The notes under the pieces are model-generated. The model saw nothing but the letters and a program-made list of their open reading frames with translations, had not been told where the DNA came from and searched no databases. A stretch of DNA of 64,000 nt from Streptomyces atratus (lineage in GTDB: Bacteria > Actinomycetota > Actinomycetes > Streptomycetales > Streptomycetaceae): assembly GCF_900119365.1 (NCBI RefSeq), contig NZ_FPJO01000005.1, positions 1 through 64,000 on the forward strand, written 5' to 3'. The position numbers and the translations under genes were made by a program. Shown piece after piece: positions 9,321 through 17,205 of the stretch; the stretch's first letter is position 1; each line of letters opens with the position of its first letter.

Positions 9321-9379
9321 CAGGGACCGCCCGGCGCTGGGACGGCGCGAGCACCTCGGAGCTGGAGATTTTCCGTCAT
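9317..9379 (-). CDS. possible 20-aa leader peptide coupled to hpnC
   Basis: An ATG preceded by GGGAG (11-nt spacing) opens a 20-codon ORF (MTENLQLRGARAVPAPGGPW) whose TGA overlaps the hpnC GTG in the sequence GTGA. The hpnC start lacks a ribosome site of its own, which favours a translated leader. No amino-acid run suggests classical attenuation. Alternatively the ATG is chance and hpnC is initiated directly. Confidence 0.4.
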   Translation of the reverse strand: MTENLQLRGARAVPAPGGPW

Positions 9380-9696
9380 GGCCGTCACATCTCCCGTTCT
9401 ACACTGCTGACCCAAAACATCCCATTCCGGACACGCCGCCCGCTCTGCCGAGTGCGGAGCGCTGCCTACGGGCCGCACACCGGGCACGATCGCCCCACTT
9501 GCCTCGAATCAGCACCGCTACAGCTTACGTTGTACAACGCTCATCCATACGGCGGGGTGTTGAGCGCGTTGCAGGAACGCTTCCCACCCCGCCAACCTTC
9601 CTCGTACACACGGCAATTGACGTCATCCGTCGGAACGAGATCCGGTGCGGGACATACCGCCGGGCGTGGAGAGCGCCGGCGGTGGTCCACGATCCG
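9321..9696. promoter_or_regulatory. intergenic region with hopanoid operon promoter
   Basis: About 440 nt separate hpnC from the ABC exporter gene. The region is less GC-rich than its surroundings (for example TTACGTTGTACAACG near 9525-9540) and should contain the hopanoid operon promoter reading leftwards. On the minus strand GTGTAGAACG (about 9404-9413) resembles a -10 element upstream of the leader ORF, but no convincing -35 was found. No other gene is visible here. Confidence 0.4.
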
Positions 9697-9746
9697 GACA
9701 CCGCTGCGGCCCCTGCCGGGGTACCGGCAAGGGCCGCAGCGGTGTC
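9697..9746 (-). terminator. long hairpin terminator after the ABC exporter operon
   Basis: A 23-bp stem with a single mismatch (gacaccgctgcggccc paired with gggccgcagcggtgtc, extended by tgccgg/ccggca) and a 4-nt loop GGTA, 19 nt beyond the stop of the ATP-binding gene at 9765. It is one of the strongest hairpins in the window and probably insulates the exporter operon from the hopanoid promoter. Confidence 0.8.
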
Positions 9747-9764
9747 GCGGGACCGGGAGAGCCG

Positions 9765-10550
9765 CTACTTGCCGGTCTCGCGCTCGTACGCCTTGAGCAC
9801 CTCGTCCGTGGGGCCGTCCATCAGCAGCTCGCCCTTCTCCAGCCACAGCACCCGGTCACAGGTGTCCCTGATGGACTTGTTGCTGTGGCTGACCAGGAAG
9901 ACGGTGCCGGCCTCCTTGCGGAGCTCCCTGATGCGCTTCTCGGAGCGGATCTGGAACTTGCGGTCACCGGTCGCCAGCGCCTCGTCGATCATGAGGACGT
10001 CGTGGTTCTTGGCTGCGGCGATCGAGAAGCGCAGACGCGCGGCCATGCCGGAGGAGTACGTACGCATCGGCAGGGTGATGAAGTCGCCCTTCTCGTTGAT
10101 GCCGGAGAAGTCGACGATCCCCTGGTAGCGCTCGCGGATCTCCTCGCGGGACATGCCCATCGCGAGACCGCCGAGAACCACGTTGCGCTCACCGGTCAGA
10201 TCGCTCATCAGCGCGGCGTTCACCCCGAGCAGCGAGGGCTGCCCGTCGGTGTAGACCTTGCCGTGCTCGGTCGGCAGCAGGCCGGCGATGGCCCGCAGCA
10301 GCGTCGACTTCCCGGAGCCGTTGGTACCGATGAGGCCGATCGCCTCGCCCCGGTAGGCGGTGAAGGAGACACCGCGGACGGCGTGCACCTTGCGCACACC
10401 GCGCGATTCGCCCTTGCCGCGGCGCAGGATCCGGCTCAGCGCCGCGGTGGCGCTGCCCTTGCCGCCGCCGGCGCCGTTGACGCGGTACACGATGTGCACA
10501 TCGTCGGCGATGACGGTGGGGACGCGCCCCGGAGTCTTGTCGTCAGCCAC
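9765..10550 (-). CDS. polysaccharide/teichoic-acid-type ABC exporter, ATP-binding protein (Wzt/TagH-like)
   Basis: ATPase subunit of an ABC-2 exporter of surface polymers. The 261-aa protein shows Walker A GTNGSGKST (75-83), the subfamily-typical signature YSSGM (165-169, in place of LSGGQ) and Walker B VLMIDE (about 185-190). The SSGM variant and the ALATGD motif after Walker B are hallmarks of Wzt/TagH-type polymer exporters rather than drug pumps. There is no C-terminal carbohydrate-binding extension as in E. coli O9a Wzt. It overlaps the permease gene by 8 bp. The operon context (glycosyltransferase, CDP-alcohol transferases) says the cargo is a phosphoglycan or glycolipid. Confidence 0.92.
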   Translation of the reverse strand: MADDKTPGRVPTVIADDVHIVYRVNGAGGGKGSATAALSRILRRGKGESRGVRKVHAVRGVSFTAYRGEAIGLIGTNGSGKSTLLRAIAGLLPTEHGKVYTDGQPSLLGVNAALMSDLTGERNVVLGGLAMGMSREEIRERYQGIVDFSGINEKGDFITLPMRTYSSGMAARLRFSIAAAKNHDVLMIDEALATGDRKFQIRSEKRIRELRKEAGTVFLVSHSNKSIRDTCDRVLWLEKGELLMDGPTDEVLKAYERETGK

Positions 10551-11472
10551 GGCCGTACCGTTCCTCTGCCTTCCAGAAGTACACGAAGCCCACCAGGCCG
10601 ACCAGGACCGCCCAGGCGAGCGCCACGATCCAGACGTGCGCCGGCAGGTTCCCCGAGCCGTAGCCGTCGATCAGCGCGAAGCGGACCAGATCCATATAGA
10701 TGGCCGCCGGGTTGTACTGCAGAACGTTGGCGATCCAGTCCGGCTTGTCCTTGAGCATCACCGGGATGGAGAACATGACGCCCGAGGCGTACATCCAGGT
10801 CCGCATGACGAACGGCATCAGCTGGGCGAGATCGGGGGTCTTGCTGCCGAGCCTGGCCATGATCAGCGCCAGGCCGGTGTTGAAGACGAACTGCATGACC
10901 AGCGCCGGGACGATCAGCAGCCAGGACAGGCTCGGGTAGCTGCCGAAGGCGATGGCCACGGCCCCGAGCACGATCATCGAGAACAGCAGCTGCTGGAGCT
11001 GCTGGAGCGAGAACGAGATCGGCAGCGAGGCACGCGGGAAGTGCAGTGCCCGGACCAGCCCCAGATTGCCGGAGATGGCCCGCACGCCCGCCATCACCGA
11101 ACTCTGGGTGAAGGTGAAGACGAAGACGCCGGTCACCAGGAACGGGATGAAGACCTCCTGGGTCATTCCCTTCCGGGTGCCCAGGATCAGCCCGAAGATC
11201 AAGTAGTAGACCAGGGCGTTGAGCAGCGGTGTGGCCACCTGCCACAGCTGGCCGAGCTTCGCCTGGCTGTACTGGGCGGTCAGCTTCGCCCTGGAGAACG
11301 CCATGATGAAGTGGCGCCGGCCCCAGAGCTGCCGGATGTACTCGAAGAGCCCCGGCCGGGCGCCGCTCACCGTCAGACCGTACTTGGCGGCCAGCTCGGC
11401 CGAGTTCAGGCCGTCGTCGGCGGATGGTGGGGTGCTCAATGCCACCGCACCATCATGGGTTGTGTCACTCAC
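10543..11472 (-). CDS. polysaccharide/teichoic-acid-type ABC exporter, permease (Wzm/TagG-like)
   Basis: ABC-2-type membrane subunit of 309 aa with about six transmembrane segments: an amphipathic N-terminal region (residues 40-60, LWGRRHFIMAFSRAKL), then hydrophobic stretches starting near residues 80, 115, 160, 195, 240 and 280. The WQVATPLLNALVYY segment is typical of the family. The start is GTG with only a weak upstream GAGAG. It partners the ATPase encoded next, overlapping by 8 bp. A 107-nt gap separates it from the upstream glycosyltransferase gene, so it may have its own promoter or share the upstream operon transcript. Confidence 0.9.
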   Translation of the reverse strand: MSDTTHDGAVALSTPPSADDGLNSAELAAKYGLTVSGARPGLFEYIRQLWGRRHFIMAFSRAKLTAQYSQAKLGQLWQVATPLLNALVYYLIFGLILGTRKGMTQEVFIPFLVTGVFVFTFTQSSVMAGVRAISGNLGLVRALHFPRASLPISFSLQQLQQLLFSMIVLGAVAIAFGSYPSLSWLLIVPALVMQFVFNTGLALIMARLGSKTPDLAQLMPFVMRTWMYASGVMFSIPVMLKDKPDWIANVLQYNPAAIYMDLVRFALIDGYGSGNLPAHVWIVALAWAVLVGLVGFVYFWKAEERYGRG

Positions 11473-11579
11473 CAGATGAAACTCTCGTATTCAAGATGCG
11501 CAGCCGGTCGGGGGCGCGGCTCGGAGCGGACAGGTCCCGTGAAGAAAACGTACGTCCCATGCTCTCAGAGGTGAGCCTC

Positions 11580-12464
11580 TCAGATCACGGGAGGTCGGCC
11601 GAGTCTGGTCAGCCGCCACACCGTGCGCCACTTCATCGGACGGCGGGCTCCGCACGGCGTGGACCAGCCTTCCCGGAAGCCGCCGAACCAGGCCTTCAGT
11701 GCGGGGCCCGAGGGCTTGCGGAGCAGGGTCAGCAGCAGCCACACCCCGAGGTAGACCGGCACCAGGGGTGCGGGCAGATTGCGGCGGGCCAGCCAGACCC
11801 GGTTGCGGGCCACCATGCGGTGGTACACCGCGTGCCGCGAGGGGGCGGTCGTCGGGTGGTTGAGGACCATGTCCGCGCGGTAGTCGATCATCCAGCCGGC
11901 GTCCAGGGCCCGCCAGGCGAGATCGGTCTCCTCGTGCGCGTAGAAGAACTGGCCGGGCAGCGGCCCGGCCTCGGCGAAGACCTTGGTGCGTACGGCGTTG
12001 GCGCCGCCGAGGAAGGTCGTCACGCGTGAGGAGCGCATCGGATCGGAGGCACGCAGCCGCGGTACGTGGCGGCGCTGGGTGACACCGGTGTCCGGGTCGG
12101 CGATGCGGAAGCTGATGATGCCCAGCTCGGGATCGGCCTCGAAGGCCTGCCGGCACAGCTCGGCGGTGTCGGCGAGCGGCAGCAGCCCGTCGTCGTCGAG
12201 GAAGAGCAGGGCGTCCACGTCGGCGCCGGACGGGCCGAAGGCCTCGATCCCGACATTGCGGCCGCCGGGGATGCCCAGGTTCTCGGGCAGCTCGACGGCC
12301 CGCACACCTGCGGGGACGTCCGGTACGGGGGCGCCGTTGCCGACGACCACCACCTCGATCCGGTCGCCGTCCTGCCCGGCGACCGAATCGAGGAGGGCGC
12401 GGAGCTCCTCGGGGCGATTGCCCATCGTGATCACGACCGCGCCGAGCTTCATGGGCGTGTTCAC
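11580..12464 (-). CDS. family 2 glycosyltransferase
   Basis: GT-A-fold inverting glycosyltransferase of 294 aa that transfers a sugar from a nucleotide donor, probably onto the polymer exported by the neighbouring ABC system. The N-terminal nucleotide-binding strand (GAVVITMGNRPEEL) is followed by NLGIPGGRNVGIE, the metal-binding DDD (90-92) and a HEETDLAWR motif near residue 175 that fits the acceptor/catalytic region of rhamnosyltransferase-like GT2 enzymes. One C-terminal hydrophobic stretch (VYLGVWLLLTLL) may anchor it to the membrane. The GTG start overlaps the stop of the CDP-alcohol transferase gene by 4 bp. Donor and acceptor are unknown. Confidence 0.9.
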   Translation of the reverse strand: MNTPMKLGAVVITMGNRPEELRALLDSVAGQDGDRIEVVVVGNGAPVPDVPAGVRAVELPENLGIPGGRNVGIEAFGPSGADVDALLFLDDDGLLPLADTAELCRQAFEADPELGIISFRIADPDTGVTQRRHVPRLRASDPMRSSRVTTFLGGANAVRTKVFAEAGPLPGQFFYAHEETDLAWRALDAGWMIDYRADMVLNHPTTAPSRHAVYHRMVARNRVWLARRNLPAPLVPVYLGVWLLLTLLRKPSGPALKAWFGGFREGWSTPCGARRPMKWRTVWRLTRLGRPPVI

Positions 12465-13240
12465 TTCAGCCTGCTCGACGCCAGGATCGACACCAGGTGC
12501 AGGAGCGTCTGGAGCAGCGCGATGCCGGCCAGCACCGCGACCATGAGGCGGCTGAAGAACAGGTCGTCACGGACGGCGTCGAGGACGGCGGCCACCAGGA
12601 TGACCAGTGACGCCTCGACCCCGAGGATCAGCCGGTGGAACTTGAGCGCGCCGGCGGCCCGGCGGGCGAGTGCCATCCCGGACGAGCGCGGCTCCGAGGC
12701 GGCCTCCTTGACCGGCGGCAGCCCACCCTGGTGACGGGCGACGCCGACCAGGTCGGTCTCGGCCTTGATCAGGATGGCGCCGAGGGCCGCGAGCGTGCCC
12801 AGGAAGGCCCAGAGCCAGTCGATCCGTCCGGTGCCCCACAGGTCGGCGGCGCGCAGGCCGAAGCCGACCAGTACCGCCGCGTCGCAGAGGTACGCGCCGA
12901 CCCGGTCCAGGTAGACCCCGCCCAGCGAGAACTGCTTCTTCCAACGGGCCACCTCGCCGTCGACACAGTCGAGCAGCAGGTAGAGCTGGACCGCGAGCAC
13001 CCCGAGCAGCGCGCCGGGGATGCCCGGGATTAGCAGGGCCGGCGCGGAGAGCACTCCGGCGACCGTCATCACATAGGTCAGCTGGTTGGGGGTGACCTTG
13101 GTGTTCACCAGGTGCCGGTCGATGCGCAGCGAGATCTCGCGCATGTAGAGCCGACCAGCCCAGTGCTCACCGCTGCGCCGGTCCTTCACACCCGGGGGGT
13201 GCACGACCGGACGGAGTTCAGCTATGGATGGCTTTTGCAT
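12461..13240 (-). CDS. CDP-alcohol phosphatidyltransferase family protein, fourth motif Asp replaced
   Basis: Integral membrane enzyme family that transfers a phospho-alcohol from a CDP-alcohol. The 259-aa protein has about six membrane segments and the motif DCVDGEVAR (91-99) followed by G108 and D112. The expected last aspartate of D-x2-DG-x2-AR-x8-G-x3-D-x3-D, normally the general base, is Ala116 (codon GCG), although D120 lies nearby. The protein could be inactive, regulatory, or use another base. It starts inside the 3' end of the dehydrogenase gene (23-bp overlap) and ends overlapping the glycosyltransferase, so the genes are tightly coupled. Confidence 0.9.
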   Translation of the reverse strand: MQKPSIAELRPVVHPPGVKDRRSGEHWAGRLYMREISLRIDRHLVNTKVTPNQLTYVMTVAGVLSAPALLIPGIPGALLGVLAVQLYLLLDCVDGEVARWKKQFSLGGVYLDRVGAYLCDAAVLVGFGLRAADLWGTGRIDWLWAFLGTLAALGAILIKAETDLVGVARHQGGLPPVKEAASEPRSSGMALARRAAGALKFHRLILGVEASLVILVAAVLDAVRDDLFFSRLMVAVLAGIALLQTLLHLVSILASSRLK

Positions 13241-14279
13241 AGTCGGCGTACGCGTCCCTGATCTGGTCGGTGGACAGGTTGAGGTGTTCCAGGATCGTGA
13301 AGCGCCCCGGACGGGTCTGCGGGGCGTAGTCGACGGCCTGGACGAATTCGTCGGCGCTGAAGCCGATCTCGTCGGGCAGTACCGGCAGGCCGTGGCGGCG
13401 CAGGGTGGCCGCCATGAGCAGCGACTCCTCGCGCGCGCCGCGCAGATGCATGGCGAAGCAGGCGCCGAGGCCGACCTGCTCGCCGTGGCTGGCCGCACGC
13501 TTGGGGTACAGCAGGTCGAAGGCGTGGTTGATCTCGTGGCAGGCGCCCGAGGCAGGCCGGGAGTCCCCGGCGACGGACATCGAGATGCCGGTCAGTACGA
13601 GGCCCTCGGCCAGCACCTTGAGGAAGGCGTCGTCGCCGATCCCGCCCGGGTGGCGGAGCACGGCCTCGCCGGCCTGGCGAGCCATGGCCGCGGCCAGTCC
13701 GTCGATCTCCTCGCCCTTGACCTCGTGGGCGAGTTCCCAGTCGGCCACGCAGGAGATGTTGGAGACCGCGTCGCCGATGCCGGAGCGCACGAAGCGGGCC
13801 GGTGCCTGGCGGACGATGTCGAGGTCGATGACCACGGCGATCGGGGTGGGGACTCCGTACGAGCCCCGGCCGTTGTCGTTGTCGAGCGTCGCGACGGGCG
13901 AGCACAGACCGTCGTGGGCGAGGTTCGTCGCCACCGCGACCATGGGCAGCCCGACCCGCGCCGCCGCGTACTTCGCCACGTCGACGATCTTGCCGCCGCC
14001 GAGGCCGACCACGGCGTCGTACCGATTGCCCTTGATGTCGTCGGCCAGCTTGACCGCCGAGTCGAGTGTGCCGTCGCTCACGGGGTACCAGTGGGCGCCG
14101 GGCAGCGCGGGGGTCAGCCGCTCGCGCAGGGCGCGCCCCGAGCCGTCGCTGATCGCGACGGCGAGCTTGCCGGAGGCGGAGATCCGCTGGTCCGCGAGGA
14201 GGCCGGCCAGATCGTCCAGGGCGCCGCTGCGGATGTCGACGACGACCGGGGACGGGATGAGCCGCGTCAGTACTGGCAC
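13218..14279 (-). CDS. sn-glycerol-1-phosphate dehydrogenase-like (EgsA/AraM family)
   Basis: Probably reduces dihydroxyacetone phosphate to sn-glycerol-1-phosphate with NAD(P)H, the stereoisomer used in archaeal lipids and by AraM in Bacillus. The 353-aa protein has the nucleotide loop GGGKIVD (94-100) and the three metal-ligand regions of the EgsA group: NLAHDG (D123), ACHEINH (H248) and ASHGEQVG (H265). The HDG-x2-SP and HGEQVG signatures separate it from ordinary iron alcohol dehydrogenases and from dehydroquinate synthase. The GTG start overlaps the 3' end of the cytidylyltransferase gene. Its neighbours suggest the product is activated with CTP. Substrate is inferred from family and context. 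Confidence 0.85.
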   Translation of the reverse strand: MPVLTRLIPSPVVVDIRSGALDDLAGLLADQRISASGKLAVAISDGSGRALRERLTPALPGAHWYPVSDGTLDSAVKLADDIKGNRYDAVVGLGGGKIVDVAKYAAARVGLPMVAVATNLAHDGLCSPVATLDNDNGRGSYGVPTPIAVVIDLDIVRQAPARFVRSGIGDAVSNISCVADWELAHEVKGEEIDGLAAAMARQAGEAVLRHPGGIGDDAFLKVLAEGLVLTGISMSVAGDSRPASGACHEINHAFDLLYPKRAASHGEQVGLGACFAMHLRGAREESLLMAATLRRHGLPVLPDEIGFSADEFVQAVDYAPQTRPGRFTILEHLNLSTDQIRDAYADYAKAIHS

Positions 14280-15004
14280 GCGATCTCACGGCCCTTCGCG
14301 AGGTCGTCGTGGTTGTCGATCTCCACCCACGTCACTTCGCCGATGGGGGCCACGTCGATGGTGAAGCCGCGGTTCACGAGCTCCTGGTAGCCGTCCTCGT
14401 AGTAGAGGTCGGGGTCGCGCTCGAAGGTCGTCTTCAGGGCGTCCGCGAGCTCCTCGGCGGCCTCGGGCTCGATGAGGGTGACGCCGATGTACTCACCGGT
14501 CGCGGTGGCCGGCTCCATCAGCTTGGTGATGCGCCGCACGCCCTTGCCGTCCTCGGTGATGACCTTCATCTCCTCGTCGGCGAGGTGCTTCACCGTGTCG
14601 AGGGCGAGGATGATCTTCCGGCCGTCGCCCCGGGCGGCGAGCAGGGTCTTCTCCACGGAGACCGGGTGGACGGTGTCGCCGTTGGCCAGGATGACGCCGC
14701 GCCCCAGGACCTCGCGGGCGCACCACAGGGAGTAGGCGTTGTTCCACTCCTCGGCCTTGTCGTTGTCGATCAGGGTGAGGGTGACGCCGTACTTCGCCTC
14801 GAGCTCGGCCTTGCGGTCGTACACGGCTTTCTTGCGGTAGCCGACGACGACGGCGACCTCGGTGAGGCCTATCTCCGCGAAGTTGGCCAGCGTGAGGTCC
14901 AGGACCGTCTTCTCGCCGTCGACAGGCACGAGCGCCTTCGGAAGCGTGTCGGTGTAGGGGCGCAGACGCCGTCCTGCACCGGCTGCCAGTACGAGGCCGA
15001 TCAT
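14267..15004 (-). CDS. LicC-like CTP:phospho-alcohol nucleotidyltransferase
   Basis: A 245-aa sugar-phosphate-type nucleotidyltransferase. The signature LAAGAGRRLRPYT...PKALVPV (6-28) binds NTP and NGD (108-110) binds the metal. The segment EWNNAYSLW (86-94) matches the NN-x-YSL motif of LicC-type CTP:phosphocholine cytidylyltransferases and related inositol-phosphate cytidylyltransferases, so a CDP-alcohol product is likely. Lying between a glycerol-1-phosphate dehydrogenase and two CDP-alcohol transferases, it is the obvious enzyme to make the CDP-activated donor. The ATG overlaps the upstream stop (ATGA). The actual alcohol (glycerol-1-P, inositol-P or other) is not visible. Confidence 0.87.
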   Translation of the reverse strand: MIGLVLAAGAGRRLRPYTDTLPKALVPVDGEKTVLDLTLANFAEIGLTEVAVVVGYRKKAVYDRKAELEAKYGVTLTLIDNDKAEEWNNAYSLWCAREVLGRGVILANGDTVHPVSVEKTLLAARGDGRKIILALDTVKHLADEEMKVITEDGKGVRRITKLMEPATATGEYIGVTLIEPEAAEELADALKTTFERDPDLYYEDGYQELVNRGFTIDVAPIGEVTWVEIDNHDDLAKGREIACQY

Positions 15005-16827
15005 GCGGGTTCTCCTTCGTCGTGAACGGCGGGTGCTCCGGAAGACACCCAGAAGCGGATGGACTCCACGAGCACCACCAGTGCCACCGCCACAGCGAGC
15101 GTGGTGAGTGCCACGGTGAAAGCCGGATGCTGAGTGAATACGGCGGCGAGTACGGCCACCACCAGGGTGCGGCCCTCGTGCCCACCGATCGTGCGCACCA
15201 GCCACTGGGGCGGCGCGCCGGTGCCGCCGCGAATGCGGTACACCGTGTCGTAGTGATGGTAGGCGACGGCGGAGACCAGCCCGAAGGCCGCCGGAAGGGC
15301 GCCCGGGACATCGCTGCGGGCCGCGAGGATCAGGACGGTGCAGTACTCGGCCGCCCTGAATATCGGGGGTACGAGCCAGTCGAGTGCGCCCTTGAGCGGG
15401 CGGGAGACGGCCATGCCGGAGAACATCGCGTAGACCACCGCGGCCAGGATGGTGTGCCAGCTGCCGAAGGGCTGCGAGAGCGCGGAGGCGATCATGAGCG
15501 CCCCGGCGAGCAGGGCCGTGAGCGGGGCGCTCCAGCTGCCGCCGAGCCGGGGCCCGACCGCGGCGACGAACTGGGCGATCGGTCCGGAGTCGGCCAGCTC
15601 GGCGAGTGCCCGGGCGGCGCGGTCGGTGCGCTCGGCCTTGCGGGTCAGGGAGCGCAGCAGCCGTCCGGCGGTGGTGTAGCAGGCGGCGAAGGCGCAGCCG
15701 ATGAGCAGGGCGTAGAAGACGATCCGGGGGGTGGTCACCGCGGTCAGTACCGCGATCATCGCCCAGCGCTCGCCGATCGGCAGCACTATCATCCGGCGCA
15801 GCCAGACGGTCCAGCCGACGCTGTCGAGCCGGTCGGAGAGTGCTGCCGTGGGGCTCGAATTGGCCACCGCGTCGTGGTTGGCCTCGTTGAACGAGAAGTC
15901 GATGACGTGGCGGCAGGCCTGGAGCACCATCGCGCCGAGGGCGAGCGCCCATACGTCGTCACCGCCGCGGGCGGCGCCGAGCGCGAGGCCCGCGTAGTAG
16001 GCGTACTCCTTGGCCCGGTCGAAGGTCGCGTCCAGCCAGGCGCCCATCGTCGAGTACTGGAGCGAGTAGCGGGCGAGCTGCCCGTCGGTGCAGTCCAGGA
16101 CGAAGGAGAGGAGCAGCAGCAGCCCGGCCGCGATGTAACCGCCGCGGGTGCCGGTCGCCGCGCTGCCGGCCGCGATCAGCGCGGTCAGCAGGGACGCGGT
16201 GGTGACCTGGTTCGGCGTGAGGCCGCGGCGGGCGCACCAGCGGGCGATGTAGCGGGAGTACGGGCTGATGAAGAACGTGGTGAAGAAGCCGTCGTGGGCC
16301 TTCACGGCGCTGCGCAGCCGCACCGCCTCGTCGTCGACCGCGGCGCGGGCGCTCTGTGCCGCTTCGCGCGCGGGCCCGTCGACCGGCACGGCCGCGACCA
16401 GTGAGCCCAGCTCGGGGCGCTGCACGGCGGTGCCCTCGGCGTCCATGGTGGCCGCGATGCGGCCCGGCACGGTGCGGTCGGTGACCGGTGCGTCCGGCGG
16501 GCCCGTGGGGACGCCGGCGCCGACGGCCTCGGCCGTGGTGTCCAGGGCCCGGACGAGCGCGGAGCGCGCCTCCGGCTGCGCGGTGAGCGCGCCGGGCACG
16601 GTGGCGGCGGGGAAGCGCGGGTCGGTCAGTCCGAGCCGGAGGGCGTGGACATGGCCGACGAAACGGGGATCGACCAGTGCGACACGGCGGTCCGCGGGGA
16701 CGACCGAGAGCAGCCGTGCGGCCTCGGTCACATCGGCGGCGGCCTGTACGTCGAAGCCCAGTGACCGAAGATCGTCCCCGAGCGACGATCCGGGTACCGG
16801 TGCACCGGTGAGGATGGCGGTCGACAG
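15001..16827 (-). CDS. DUF5941-type CDP-alcohol phosphatidyltransferase fusion, probable CTG start
   Basis: A large membrane protein, 608 aa from the proposed CTG start or 576 aa from the GTG at 16731. Its N-terminal soluble region of about 180 residues has no clear relative that I recognise. It is followed by the CDP-OH transferase motif DCTDGQLAR (245-253 in the long form) with both later Asp residues present (LDATFD), and then a C-terminal half with many further membrane segments. First gene of the operon. The long start was chosen because AAGGAG (16837-16842) lies 9 nt upstream of a CTG and the 32 added codons read as protein (STAILTGAPVPGSS). It probably uses the CDP-alcohol made by the next gene. 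Confidence 0.85.
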   Translation of the reverse strand: MSTAILTGAPVPGSSLGDDLRSLGFDVQAAADVTEAARLLSVVPADRRVALVDPRFVGHVHALRLGLTDPRFPAATVPGALTAQPEARSALVRALDTTAEAVGAGVPTGPPDAPVTDRTVPGRIAATMDAEGTAVQRPELGSLVAAVPVDGPAREAAQSARAAVDDEAVRLRSAVKAHDGFFTTFFISPYSRYIARWCARRGLTPNQVTTASLLTALIAAGSAATGTRGGYIAAGLLLLLSFVLDCTDGQLARYSLQYSTMGAWLDATFDRAKEYAYYAGLALGAARGGDDVWALALGAMVLQACRHVIDFSFNEANHDAVANSSPTAALSDRLDSVGWTVWLRRMIVLPIGERWAMIAVLTAVTTPRIVFYALLIGCAFAACYTTAGRLLRSLTRKAERTDRAARALAELADSGPIAQFVAAVGPRLGGSWSAPLTALLAGALMIASALSQPFGSWHTILAAVVYAMFSGMAVSRPLKGALDWLVPPIFRAAEYCTVLILAARSDVPGALPAAFGLVSAVAYHHYDTVYRIRGGTGAPPQWLVRTIGGHEGRTLVVAVLAAVFTQHPAFTVALTTLAVAVALVVLVESIRFWVSSGAPAVHDEGEPA

Positions 16828-16842
16828 ACGAACTCACTCCTT

Positions 16843-17205
16843 GGTGCTGACGGGGTCGGCGCGCGACTGTGCGGCCCGGATACGGGCCGGCGGCACGTCG
16901 GCAGAGGCTATCGGATGAACGGAAGCGCGAGTTCACTGCCCGTTTGCGCTCTGTTCCAGGCGGACCTGCATCATGCGACGCCGCCCGCGATCATCATCGT
17001 CGATCGCCGCCCCGCCTGACAAAACGCATCGGTGCGACCCACTCCCAGCCCTCGCGCCACCGCCCCGACCTGCAAGCATTTCCGCAGGTCAGAGCATATG
17101 ACAACGGTGTTCAGTACCGTGTTGCCGGATACCCCCCACCCGTAGTTGACTGGCAGTGCCCGGGCCGACCGCGCCCGGGACCGCGAGACGACGGAGGCGT
17201 TCCCC
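16843..17205. promoter_or_regulatory. divergent promoter region between the surface-polymer operon and the cation pump
   Basis: This 363-nt stretch contains no gene I can support. Near 17083-17130 the composition drops in GC and holds an inverted repeat ACGGT-N7-ACCGT (17104-17120) about 85 nt before the cation pump start, a plausible metalloregulator site. On the other strand GATAGCCTC (about 16905-16913) could be a -10 element for the polymer operon. Confidence 0.4.

Noticed and set aside
9697..9746. Long dyad as an attachment site or insertion-sequence end
   Set aside because: Position just after a stop codon and the tight 4-nt loop fit a transcription terminator better; no second copy or integrase was seen.
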